DNA of 8,894 nt from Kiritimatiellales bacterium. GTDB taxonomy: Bacteria; Verrucomicrobiota; Kiritimatiellia; Kiritimatiellales; Pontiellaceae. Position numbers and translations under genes: made by a program. The notes under the pieces are model-generated. The model saw nothing but the letters and a program-made list of their open reading frames with translations, did not search any database and was not told the DNA's origin. This document shows, piece after piece, positions 1-5,525 of the stretch. Numbering within the stretch: position 1 is the stretch's first letter; every line of letters starts with the position of its first letter. The stretch covers positions 1 through 8,894 of the forward strand of contig JABDQT010000160.1 in assembly GCA_013042165.1 (NCBI GenBank), read 5' to 3'.

Positions 1-96
1 ATGCAGGAGTGCATGGTCGCTGGTGGTAAATGGGGAGAAGAAGTAGCAGCGAAAGCCATTCAGAAAGTTCAGCAATATCAGAAAGAAAAGGAATGA
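1..96 (+). CDS. 3' end of a truncated ORF, probable cassette gene
   Basis: The frame is open from the first base to a TGA at 94-96 and encodes 31 residues, MQECMVAGGKWGEEVAAKAI and then a Gln/Lys/Glu-rich tail. The first codon happens to be ATG, but no upstream sequence is available, so it may be internal. The tail is hydrophilic and probably helical (QKVQQYQKEKE). I do not recognise the family and cannot assign a function. The stop lies just 1-2 bp before the first attC-like hairpin, the usual tight spacing of a cassette ORF and its attC. Confidence 0.4.
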   Translation: MQECMVAGGKWGEEVAAKAIQKVQQYQKEKE

Positions 97-97
97 T

Positions 98-184
98 TCC
101 CAACCAGTGGTTTGAGGCTATCGTGAAAACGTCGGCTAATCCGGTCAGAGTTTAATTCCACTCAGCCTCACCCATAACGTTCGA
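98..184 (+). other. attC-like recombination site 1
   Basis: The arms are imperfect inverted repeats. AAC (102-104) faces GTT (179-181), TGG (108-110) faces CCA (172-174), and TGAGGCT (113-119) pairs exactly with AGCCTCA (164-170). Two T residues at 111-112 stand opposite a single C at 171, giving an extra unpaired base as in attC folds. A roughly 44-nt variable terminal region lies between the arms. The right end reads ATAAC/GTTCGAT, close to the integron R' core GTTRRRY with one mismatch. The site sits between the stop at 96 and the start at 198. Confidence 0.6.
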
Positions 185-197
185 TTGATAAATAAAA

Positions 198-407
198 ATG
201 GGTTTATTAAGATTAATACTCGGTTATCCAATCATCGGAATCATCCTTTTCGGGTACATGACGATATGGATTGTTTTTCAATTATTTAGAGTCAAACGTG
301 AGACAACACCTCAAGATAAAATAGGTAAATTAGCGATATTAATGATCGGGATTATTGGCCTGATCATTTCGTTAAAATCACTTATTTACGAAAATATACA
401 TGAATAA
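198..407 (+). CDS. Small two-helix membrane protein (cassette ORF)
   Basis: This 69-residue ORF runs from ATG 198 to TAA 407. It starts 17 bp after the presumed cassette junction at 179-181 and ends 5 bp before the second attC-like site, so it fills its cassette. There are two strongly hydrophobic segments: residues about 5-29 (containing GYPIIGIILFGYMTIWIVFQ) and about 44-62 (containing LAILMIGIIGLIISL). A basic/polar loop with VKRETTPQDK joins them. The predicted topology is a helical hairpin in the inner membrane with a short polar C-terminus. No convincing Shine-Dalgarno is visible before the ATG, which is common for cassette ORFs. I do not recognise a family and no catalytic motif is visible; the function is unknown. 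It is AT-rich compared with the genes after 954. Confidence 0.6.
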   Translation: MGLLRLILGYPIIGIILFGYMTIWIVFQLFRVKRETTPQDKIGKLAILMIGIIGLIISLKSLIYENIHE

Positions 408-411
408 AAAT

Positions 412-499
412 CGAACCAGAGCTTGGAGCCGACACGGTACGACGCCCGGTTGTTAAGGCATCGTTTATTCCCCGTGACGGCTCACGCTGAACGTTCTGC
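412..499 (+). other. attC-like recombination site 2
   Basis: This is a stronger version of the same structure. GAAC (413-416) faces GTTC (493-496). The main stem pairs 421-437 with 472-487: GC, a T/C mismatch, TG, an unpaired G at 426, AGCCG, one A/A mismatch at 432/477, then CACGG. A single extra base protruding from one arm is a characteristic attC feature that sets strand choice for the integrase. The right end reads TGAAC/GTTCTGC. The loop 438-471 is about 34 nt. The site lies between the stop at 407 and the ATG at 513. Confidence 0.65.
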
Positions 500-512
500 T
501 GAGATAAATATA

Positions 513-887
513 ATGAATCAGGAATTAATAGTTTGCCACAAATGCCTTCATCAAAATTGTGATACCCGAGATTTTTGTGAAAGATGTGGAGCACCTATTG
601 GTACATTTACAACAATATCACCTTTAGAGAGAATCCAAGCAGAAGGGCATGCGTATCGGGAAGCCTCATCAAACCCGACAAAGCCTATTGTGCTGATCGG
701 TGTTTGGCTCCTGTTCGCCCCTGGAGCAGCCTTGTTGTTTTATGCCCTGTTTAAAATCATTACAAAAAAAGCATGGTCAGAAGATATTGCATGGTTCCTT
801 TGTTACGGAGCGATCTCTATCGCATTGCTGAGCAAAACCACCATTAATTTCATAAAGAATAAAAAGAAGGCAGAACCAGCCATCTGA
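513..887 (+). CDS. Zinc-ribbon protein with two membrane helices (cassette ORF)
   Basis: This encodes 124 residues from ATG 513. The frame stays open back to an ATG at 423, but that extension lies wholly inside the attC-like hairpin, so I take 513 as the start. The N-terminus has a four-cysteine zinc-ribbon pattern, C8-x2-C11-x10-C22-x2-C25, ending in the typical FCERCGAPIG; one more Cys is at 16. A linker (about 30-57) follows. Then come two hydrophobic segments at about 59-83 (IVLIGVWLLFAPGAALLFYA) and 92-114 (IAWFLCYGAISIALLSKTTI), and a Lys-rich tail (KNKKKAEPAI). The layout suggests a cytoplasmic metal-binding knuckle anchored to the inner membrane. Partner and function are unknown. The upstream ribosome site is weak (GAGAT, 501-505). 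Only a possible attC remnant follows it. Confidence 0.65.
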   Translation: MNQELIVCHKCLHQNCDTRDFCERCGAPIGTFTTISPLERIQAEGHAYREASSNPTKPIVLIGVWLLFAPGAALLFYALFKIITKKAWSEDIAWFLCYGAISIALLSKTTINFIKNKKKAEPAI

Positions 888-902
888 AGTTGACCGCCAA
901 CC

Positions 903-931
903 AAAAAAGCCCGGCCGTGATGACCGGGCTT
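903..931 (-). terminator. Intrinsic terminator of the aminotransferase gene
   Basis: Read on the minus strand, the 8-bp stem AAGCCCGG / CCGGGCTT (plus-strand arms 924-931 and 907-914) encloses a 9-nt loop and runs directly into T residues (A tract 903-908 on the plus strand). It lies 22 bp past the aminotransferase stop codon. This is a textbook Rho-independent terminator. The cassette region begins right behind it. Confidence 0.9.
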
Positions 932-953
932 CGGCTTAGGTGGCGAGCAGCCC

Positions 954-2150
954 CTACCCCTTCAGTGCCTCGGCGATGGCATCGCACACATAGTCGATGT
1001 TGGCGGAGGTCAGACCGGCGACGTTGATGCGGCCGCCTTTGACGATGTAGATGCTCTTGTTTTCCTTGAGCCATGTTACCGCATCGTCGGAGAGCCCGCT
1101 GAAGGAAAACATCCCGCGTTGCTCCTTGATGAAGGAGAAGTCCTGCTCCACCCCGCGCGCGGCGAGACCGTCCACCAATGCCGCGCGCATCGTCTTGATG
1201 CGTTCGCGCATTTCTGCCACTTCGCCGATCCACTGGTCATACAGCGCCGAGTCATCCAGCACTGCACTGGCCGACAGCCCGCCGTGGGCCGGCGGATTGG
1301 AATAGTTGACGCGAATGGTTTTCTTGACATGGCTCATGGCTACAGCCGCTTCGGCCGCGGTCGGGCTGACGATGGTCAAGGCGCCGGTGCGCTCGCAATA
1401 GAGCCCGAAGTTTTTAGAGAACGAACTCGCGACGAGGAAATCGATGCCGGCGGCGGCCAGCTTTTCGACTGCGGTGCGGTCTTCTTCGATGCTGTCGCCG
1501 AAGCCCTGATAGGCAAAGTCGAGGAACGGCATCCAGCCCTTGGCCGCGGCCACGGCCACCACTTTGTCCCACTGCTCGGCGGAAAGATCCACGCCGGTCG
1601 GATTGTGGCAGCAGACGTGCAGCAGTACGATGTCGCCCGCAGGCACGCTTTCGAGCCCTGCCAGCATGCCTTCGAAATCGACATCCTTCGTTTGGGCGTT
1701 GTAGTAGGGATAGTCTTTGATGCCGAAGCCGGCGGCGGTGAAGATGCCCTTGTGGTTGGCCCAGGTCGGGGTACTGACCCACAGCGTGGCGTCGGGGCGG
1801 AATGCCTTGAGCAGATCGGCACCCACGCGCAGCGCTCCGGTACCGCCCGGAGAGTGGATCGTGGCGGCGCGGCCGGAGGCGATCACTTCGCTGTCCGCGC
1901 CGAAGAGCAGTTTCTGCACGTTGGCGCCATAGGCCGGGCTGCCGGAAATCGGGAGATAGCCTTTCGAGGTTTCGGTCTCAACGAGTTTCTGCTCGGCGGT
2001 CTTGATGCATTTGAGGATCGGGGTATTCCCCTGATCGTCCTTGTAGACCCCGACGCCGAGATTGACCTTGTTCGGATTGGCGTCCTTTTTAAAGGCTTCG
2101 GTGAGTCCGAGAATGGCATCGGCCGGGGCCGCTTCAATTTCTTTCCACAT
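954..2150 (-). CDS. aspC: Aspartate/aromatic-amino-acid aminotransferase (class I, PLP-dependent)
   Basis: This encodes 398 residues, the normal length of the AspC/TyrB family. The enzyme moves the amino group between aspartate (or aromatic amino acids) and 2-oxoglutarate in the cytoplasm. Visible landmarks are W130 (aromatic stacking on PLP), N183 in HNPTGVDLS, D211 and Y214 in FLDFAYQGFGDS (ring nitrogen and O3' contacts), K246 in SSFSKNFGLYCERTGAL (Schiff-base lysine), R254, R280 in TIRVNYSNPPAHGG (side-chain carboxylate of dicarboxylic substrates) and R374 in GRINVAGL (alpha-carboxylate). R280 with the NYSNPPAHG motif supports an aspartate/tyrosine-type enzyme over other class I families. 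AspC and TyrB specificity cannot be separated by eye. The start at 2150 is supported by AAGGAAG 5 bp upstream. It lies 16 bp after the NDK-like gene, so they are probably co-transcribed. A terminator follows. Confidence 0.95.
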   Translation of the reverse strand: MWKEIEAAPADAILGLTEAFKKDANPNKVNLGVGVYKDDQGNTPILKCIKTAEQKLVETETSKGYLPISGSPAYGANVQKLLFGADSEVIASGRAATIHSPGGTGALRVGADLLKAFRPDATLWVSTPTWANHKGIFTAAGFGIKDYPYYNAQTKDVDFEGMLAGLESVPAGDIVLLHVCCHNPTGVDLSAEQWDKVVAVAAAKGWMPFLDFAYQGFGDSIEEDRTAVEKLAAAGIDFLVASSFSKNFGLYCERTGALTIVSPTAAEAAVAMSHVKKTIRVNYSNPPAHGGLSASAVLDDSALYDQWIGEVAEMRERIKTMRAALVDGLAARGVEQDFSFIKEQRGMFSFSGLSDDAVTWLKENKSIYIVKGGRINVAGLTSANIDYVCDAIAEALKG

Positions 2151-2166
2151 AACTGCTTCCTTTGTT

Positions 2167-3327
2167 TTATCCGAAATAGCGGTCGTACCACCGCTGAATG
2201 GTATCTTCTTCGACCTTCACAATATTGATTTCACGTTTGGCGTTTTCCGGTGAATCGGACGCATGCGCGGCATTCACCATGACGTCGGTGCCGAACTCCT
2301 TGCGGACGGATCCGGGGGCGGCTTTGCTCGGATCGGTCGGGCCGAGGATGTTCCGGATTTTATCCACGGCGTTATCGCCGGCATACACCAGTGTCATGCA
2401 GCGGACCTTGCCTTCGGCGCCCACCTCGTCGCCATGCACATCCGGCGCCCACTGACCGGTCATGAACTGCATGATGCTGTAAAACTTGTGATCGCCGAAC
2501 GAGGGTCCAAGGGTGTCGGTCAGCGCCTTTTTAACGCCTTCGGACATCTCGAACCCGAACTCGTCGGTGAGCACCTTGCAGGCGCGGTCGACCGCCATCC
2601 CGCCGAGCTTCTCGCGCAGGATCGGCTGAACCGGTCCGTAGAACTCGAGCGCCTCGGCCAGGCTCATGCGCAGCAGCTTGGCGCCGATCAGGCGCAGGCC
2701 GGAGCGCGAAAAAATGTCGATGATGTTGCCCGGCCGCGAGCTTGGAAAGGTAAAGTTGTCGGGCTTGATGATCACGAGCGTCTTCTGGATATTGTCCTGA
2801 TCGGCCAGCCGAATGGCGTTGTCCAGAATGCCGCCGTCGGCCACCGAATACTGCGCCCAGAGTCCCATGACATTCTGAACCGACTCGACCGTCGGCCCCA
2901 CCAGCACCGCCGGCTCGAAATAGGTAACGGATCCGTCATGCGCCTTGATGAAGTCGCCATAGGTTCCGCGCAGCGTATCGGCGCTTTCCACGGAATCTTC
3001 AAAACCGCCGACGGCATCACGCAGTTTCCGCACCGCGTTTTCGCCTTCAAACAGCAGCATCATCACACGGTGAACCTGCCCGTCCTCATCGGGCGCAAAC
3101 TCGCGCTCGATGTAATCCGAAAGCAGCTCGCGCATTTCCGGCCAGACATCATCGTTGTTACGGATCAACTCCGCATATTTTCCTACCAGCTCATTGCTGG
3201 GACCAAACATTCGCGCAGCAACCAGATCGAGCCCGGTCAGGCTCAACAGACGGCTGACCACCCCGCCCGTGCGCGATTTACGCAACGTGTATGGCGTGAT
3301 GAATACATAACCGAGTTCCTTTGACAT
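2167..3327 (-). CDS. ndk: Tandem-domain nucleoside-diphosphate-kinase-like protein
   Basis: This encodes 386 residues, whereas ordinary NDK is about 140-150 aa. Two NDK-like halves can be traced. The C-terminal half (about 180-386) has KTLVIIKPD (K188), R325, T331, R342 in APGSVRKEFG, N352 and H355 in VNAAHASDSPENAKREI. The spacings from these to H355 equal those in canonical NDK (30, 24, 13 and 3 residues before the phospho-histidine), so this half is probably active in gamma-phosphate transfer from ATP to NDPs. It also carries an insert of about 30-50 residues (around 231-282). The N-terminal half (about 5-150) starts YVFITPYTLRKSRTGG, where the KPD lysine is replaced by Thr. At the histidine position (PAVLVGPTVES, about 139-149) there is Leu, so it looks catalytically dead and may be regulatory or structural. 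AGGAGG lies 6 bp before the ATG. It is the first gene of a two-gene unit with the aminotransferase. Confidence 0.85.
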   Translation of the reverse strand: MSKELGYVFITPYTLRKSRTGGVVSRLLSLTGLDLVAARMFGPSNELVGKYAELIRNNDDVWPEMRELLSDYIEREFAPDEDGQVHRVMMLLFEGENAVRKLRDAVGGFEDSVESADTLRGTYGDFIKAHDGSVTYFEPAVLVGPTVESVQNVMGLWAQYSVADGGILDNAIRLADQDNIQKTLVIIKPDNFTFPSSRPGNIIDIFSRSGLRLIGAKLLRMSLAEALEFYGPVQPILREKLGGMAVDRACKVLTDEFGFEMSEGVKKALTDTLGPSFGDHKFYSIMQFMTGQWAPDVHGDEVGAEGKVRCMTLVYAGDNAVDKIRNILGPTDPSKAAPGSVRKEFGTDVMVNAAHASDSPENAKREINIVKVEEDTIQRWYDRYFG

Positions 3328-3400
3328 TCACATCCTCCTGAAGTATTGAGACTGTACATACCGAGCCGGAGAAGCCGGCACAATCTTGAAATACGTTTTT
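3328..3400. promoter_or_regulatory. Divergent intergenic region (NDK-like / methyltransferase)
   Basis: These 73 bp separate two divergent genes and must contain promoters for both. On the minus strand, AGGAGG (3334-3339) is a strong ribosome site for the NDK-like gene. TATGTA with TTGTGC 17 bp upstream is a weak sigma-70-like candidate on that strand. GCCGG-AGAAG-CCGGC (3365-3379) could form a small hairpin or operator. No strong promoter is evident on the plus strand. Confidence 0.35.
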
Positions 3401-4708
3401 ATGGATAGCGATAACACACCCAATCCCCTTCCCGAAAAGGTCGTTCGACGCCACGCCGAGCTGATCGTCGACCTGCTTCCGGACCTTTCGAAACTTGTTT
3501 TCGAAGATGGAAGGCCGGCCGATACACTCCTCAATACCTATCTGCGTGCGCACCGCGAACTGGGTTCCCGCGACCGGCGTTTCCTTGCGCAGGCCGTCTT
3601 TTCCTACTTCCGCTGGTATGGGTGGACGGTCAACCGGCTCGGTCTGAATCCGGTCGAGGCCTGCCTGGTCGGAGCCGCACTCGATATGGCCACGCTGCCG
3701 CAGAGCTTCGAGTATCTTGCAGGCCGCTGCAAACTGCCCTTCAAGGTCGAGCCGGTGGGTGACCAAAGCGTCGAGGAAAAATGTTCGGTGCTTGCGGAAT
3801 GGTTCAAGGATGAGCCTGCTTCAGAATCTCTGGCGCTTAGCGACCTGGTCCTGCCGGAGTTTGGCGAGCTCGTCGATCCGGATCAGGCGAACCGGTGCAT
3901 CGTTGAATTTCAAAAGCGTCCGCCCGCATGGATCCGGGCTCGGACGGAACCCGAGGCCATTACCAAAGCGCTGCATGAGCGGCAGGTCCCGACCGCCTCG
4001 CACGATCGGGTGACTGCGGCCGTCTCTGTGAAAGGCGGCGTGAGCCTGGCGGGTATTCTTTCGGAGCAGATCAGCCAGTTTGTGGTGCAGGATATCACAT
4101 CGCAATGCGTTGGCCTGGTCTGCGCACCCAAAAAAGGCGAAGACTGGTGGGATTGCTGCGCCGGGGCCGGCGGCAAGGCCATGCACCTGATGGATCTGAT
4201 GGAACAGGACGGCAAGGTGCTTGCCACCGACATCCGCGCACCTGCGCTCAAGGAGCTGAAGAAGCGCGCACGCAAACATGGGATCAAACATATCCGCACC
4301 CAGCCCTTCAACGCCGTGAACGATGAACCCTTCACCAAAACGTTCGATGGTGTATTGGCCGATGCGCCCTGCTCCGGATGGGGCACGTGGAGCCGCAATC
4401 CCGACGCGCGCTGGCGCACCTCCCGCCGCGATGTGGCCCAGTGTGCGAACCGTCAGCTCAAGATTTTGAACAACGCCGCCTGGTGCGTAAAGCCCGGCGG
4501 GGTGATGGTCTATGCCGTCTGCACGCTCACGCGCCCGGAAACCGAGGAGGTTGTAATGAACTTTCTCGACCACCACGCCAACTTCAAGCTCGACCCCTTC
4601 CCCAACCCGCTCACCGGTGAACCGACCAGCGGCCAGCTGCAAATCTGGCCGTGGGACGCCGATTGCGACGGCATGTACATCGCCCGCCTCGTGCGCGATG
4701 CGGAATAG
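3401..4708 (+). CDS. RsmB/NOP-family RNA (cytosine-C5) methyltransferase
   Basis: This encodes 435 residues from ATG 3401, about the length of E. coli RsmB. An in-frame TTG at 3386 would add MKYVF; neither start has a good Shine-Dalgarno, though GGAGAAG lies 11 bp before the TTG. The N-terminus (about 38-95, with RELGSRDRRFLAQAVFSYFR) resembles the NusB-like RNA-binding domain of RsmB. The C-terminal Rossmann domain shows SAM-binding motif I WWDCCAGAGGK (about 249-259), acidic TDIRAP (276-281), motif IV ADAPCSGWG with C324 (releases the product) and motif VI YAVCTLTRPETEE with C374 (catalytic nucleophile). Both cysteines are conserved, so an active m5C methyltransferase is expected. By domain layout the likely substrate is 16S rRNA, but another rRNA or tRNA target is possible. 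It converges on the gene at 4715 with only 6 bp between stops. Confidence 0.9.
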   Translation: MDSDNTPNPLPEKVVRRHAELIVDLLPDLSKLVFEDGRPADTLLNTYLRAHRELGSRDRRFLAQAVFSYFRWYGWTVNRLGLNPVEACLVGAALDMATLPQSFEYLAGRCKLPFKVEPVGDQSVEEKCSVLAEWFKDEPASESLALSDLVLPEFGELVDPDQANRCIVEFQKRPPAWIRARTEPEAITKALHERQVPTASHDRVTAAVSVKGGVSLAGILSEQISQFVVQDITSQCVGLVCAPKKGEDWWDCCAGAGGKAMHLMDLMEQDGKVLATDIRAPALKELKKRARKHGIKHIRTQPFNAVNDEPFTKTFDGVLADAPCSGWGTWSRNPDARWRTSRRDVAQCANRQLKILNNAAWCVKPGGVMVYAVCTLTRPETEEVVMNFLDHHANFKLDPFPNPLTGEPTSGQLQIWPWDADCDGMYIARLVRDAE

Positions 4709-4714
4709 GCGCCC

Positions 4715-5038
4715 TCAATCCTCCAGGCGCTCGCAATATTCGATGTCGGTATTCTCAAACGTCGCCCGCCCCAGCCGCAGGCGGATGGTTTCGGCCTGCG
4801 GATGCGGCAGCAGCAGCGAGTCGAGCACGAGCTTTCCTTCCAGATCCCTGTCATAACCCCGCAGGCGCAGACGGACCCGCGCATTCAGCACAAGACCGAA
4901 TTTTTCCTCCACGCGCAGGAAAGCCTCCTTTTGCTCGGAGAGAAACTGGAACCACCCCTCTTCGCCGAGATCGCGCGGGAACTCCAGCAGGTCGTCTGCC
5001 GAAAAATTAAAATCCATCTGGTGCCTGGGATCTGCCAT
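4715..5038 (-). CDS. Conserved-looking hypothetical protein, 107 aa
   Basis: I do not recognise this family. It is a soluble, acidic protein with no signal peptide or membrane segment. Residues about 11-45 (SADDLLEFPRDLGEEGWFQF then LSEQKEAFLRVEEKFG) look helical. Residues about 48-100 alternate charged and hydrophobic positions (LNARVRLRLRGYDRD, ETIRLRLGRATFENTDIEYC), suggesting a beta-rich C-terminal half. A second Met at 5017 would give a 100-aa protein starting MDFNFSADD, with a weak AGG 7 bp upstream; the first start also lacks a clear ribosome site. Coding is supported by the snug fit between neighbours, a GC-rich codon pattern like the neighbours, and the absence of a convincing rival frame. 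Its stop is 6 bp from the methyltransferase stop; no terminator is visible between them. Confidence 0.6.
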   Translation of the reverse strand: MADPRHQMDFNFSADDLLEFPRDLGEEGWFQFLSEQKEAFLRVEEKFGLVLNARVRLRLRGYDRDLEGKLVLDSLLLPHPQAETIRLRLGRATFENTDIEYCERLED

Positions 5039-5051
5039 TGCGCGGAAAGAT

Positions 5052-5098
5052 AGACGAAAAAACGGCAGTTGAAAATTGGCTTTCTATTTTTTCCGTCT
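5052..5098. repeat. Inverted repeat between divergent genes
   Basis: AGACGAAAAAA (5052-5062) is complementary to TTTTTTCCGTCT (5087-5098), with one bulged C at 5093. They lie in the 94-bp gap between the 107-aa gene (minus) and the lipoprotein gene (plus). It could be a regulatory hairpin or operator for either gene. The T run is followed by CCGTCT, so it is not a standard terminator. Confidence 0.4.
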
Positions 5099-5132
5099 TC
5101 TGAAACAAATGAAGGAAGCAAGGAACAGAACC

Positions 5133-5315
5133 ATGATCCGAAACATCATATACCTGACCGCGGCCGCCACCGTGCTGCTGACCGGATGCGTGAGCCGAAC
5201 GACAACGGTCAAGCCCAGCGGAACGGAAGGGAATGAGGATTTTGGAATAAACTCCTCTAAAGTCGTCGAAAAAAAACTCATCTGGATCTGGCAGGACGAG
5301 TTCCGTAATCCGTAA
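5133..5315 (+). CDS. Small lipoprotein, 60 aa
   Basis: A short precursor begins MIRNIIYLTAAATVLLTGC: a basic n-region, a hydrophobic core, and a lipobox LTGC with the lipidated cysteine at residue 19. The mature part is about 42 residues, polar at first (TTTVKPSGTEGNEDFGINSS) and ending VVEKKLIWIWQDEFRNP. Valine after the cysteine does not suggest inner-membrane retention by the E. coli rule, so the outer membrane is the likely destination. The start at 5133 is chosen because AGGAA (5121-5125) lies 7 bp upstream and the signal peptide begins there. The ATG at 5109 and a TTG at 5076 would put a charged stretch before the signal. The family is not recognised; a structural or envelope-stress role would be speculation. 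It converges on the tRNA-His transcript. Confidence 0.7.
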   Translation: MIRNIIYLTAAATVLLTGCVSRTTTVKPSGTEGNEDFGINSSKVVEKKLIWIWQDEFRNP

Positions 5316-5325
5316 TAGACATCCC

Positions 5326-5360
5326 AAAAAAAAGCTCCTTCACGAAATGTAAAGGAGCTT
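5326..5360 (-). terminator. Distal terminator behind tRNA-His (strong)
   Basis: On the minus strand, the 9-bp stem AAGCTCCTT/AAGGAGCTT (5332-5340 with 5352-5360) is extended across a C/A mismatch by ACG/TGT (5342-5344 with 5348-5350), closes on an AAA loop, and runs into eight T residues (A tract 5326-5333). It belongs to the distal copy of the 55-bp repeat and has the better T tract of the two. It would end transcription coming from the tRNA side. Confidence 0.85.
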
Positions 5361-5384
5361 GAAATCTGGGGTGAAAGACGGGAC
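5330..5384 (-). repeat. Distal copy of duplicated tRNA-His 3' end plus terminator
   Basis: These 55 bases match 5471-5525 at 52 positions, exactly 141 bp apart. The repeat contains the terminator hairpin, the GAAATCTGG spacer, the CCA end, the acceptor 3' strand (GTGAAAG on the plus strand) and the first T-arm bases GACGGGAC. Identity stops abruptly inside the T-stem (GGCC here, TCGAAC in the real tRNA), so this copy is only a tRNA 3' fragment, not a gene. Confidence 0.9.
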
Positions 5385-5470
5385 GGCCATTCCCTGCGGT
5401 CATTGCTTTCTGCGAAAGCCTCGCTGCGCGTCAAACCCGCTTTCGGGTTCTCATCCCATCCACGCACAAG
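5385..5470. other. Structured spacer between the two tRNA-3'-end copies
   Basis: There is no believable coding content. Two perfect short hairpins are visible: GCTTTC-TGC-GAAAGC (5405-5419) and AACCCG-CTTT-CGGGTT (5434-5449). It could be the remains of a lost tRNA-like or inserted segment, or part of a structured tRNA trailer. No function can be assigned. Confidence 0.45.
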
Positions 5471-5501
5471 AAAAGCTCCTTCGCGAAACGCAAAGGAGCT
5501 T
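5471..5501 (-). terminator. Proximal tRNA-His terminator (weak T tract)
   Basis: This is the same hairpin as the distal copy: AAGCTCCTT (5473-5481) pairs with AAGGAGCTT (5493-5501), with an inner stem GCG/CGC (5483-5485 with 5489-5491) and AAA loop. On the minus strand it is followed by only four T residues before CTTGTG, so read-through to the stronger distal terminator is likely. It starts 7 bp after the CCA end of the tRNA. Confidence 0.75.
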
Positions 5502-5525
5502 GAAATCTGGGGTGAAAGACGGGAC
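5471..5525 (-). repeat. Proximal copy of the 55-bp tRNA-His 3' end/terminator repeat
   Basis: This copy is continuous with the intact tRNA-His gene and is therefore the presumed parent. It differs from 5330-5384 at three positions, all in the hairpin tip (G/A, C/T, C/T). All three changes keep the inner stem paired. Confidence 0.9.

Larger units (their letters stand above)
1..902 (+). mobile_element. 3' part of an integron gene-cassette array
   Basis: Three short plus-strand ORFs (the first cut by the window edge) are separated by about 90-bp non-coding stretches, each able to fold as an imperfect hairpin with AAC...GTT ends. The stretch is clearly richer in A/T than everything after 954, suggesting foreign origin. 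One ORF per unit, uniform orientation, a hairpin recombination site behind each ORF and unrelated products are the known hallmarks of integron cassettes. If the two sites at 98-184 and 412-499 are attC, the middle cassette spans about 179-492. No integrase or attI is in the window; with this orientation both would lie to the left. The core sites deviate from the textbook GTTRRRY (GTTCGAT and GTTCTGC), so the call is inference from architecture and structure. Confidence 0.6.

Noticed and set aside
423..512. N-terminal extension of the zinc-ribbon ORF
   Set aside because: The extension lies inside the attC-like hairpin and gives an Arg-rich, non-native-looking leader; the ATG at 513 begins directly before the cysteine motif.
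1119..2228. 369-codon plus-strand frame over the aminotransferase
   Set aside because: The minus-strand aminotransferase has all catalytic residues at correct positions; the plus frame is its antisense shadow.
2263..3324. 353-codon plus-strand frame over the NDK-like gene
   Set aside because: The minus strand encodes an NDK domain with a complete active site and a strong ribosome site; the plus frame has no recognisable features.
5330..5525. CRISPR or tandem repeat array
   Set aside because: Only two copies exist, the repeat contains a tRNA 3' end and a terminator, and the spacing reflects a single duplication.
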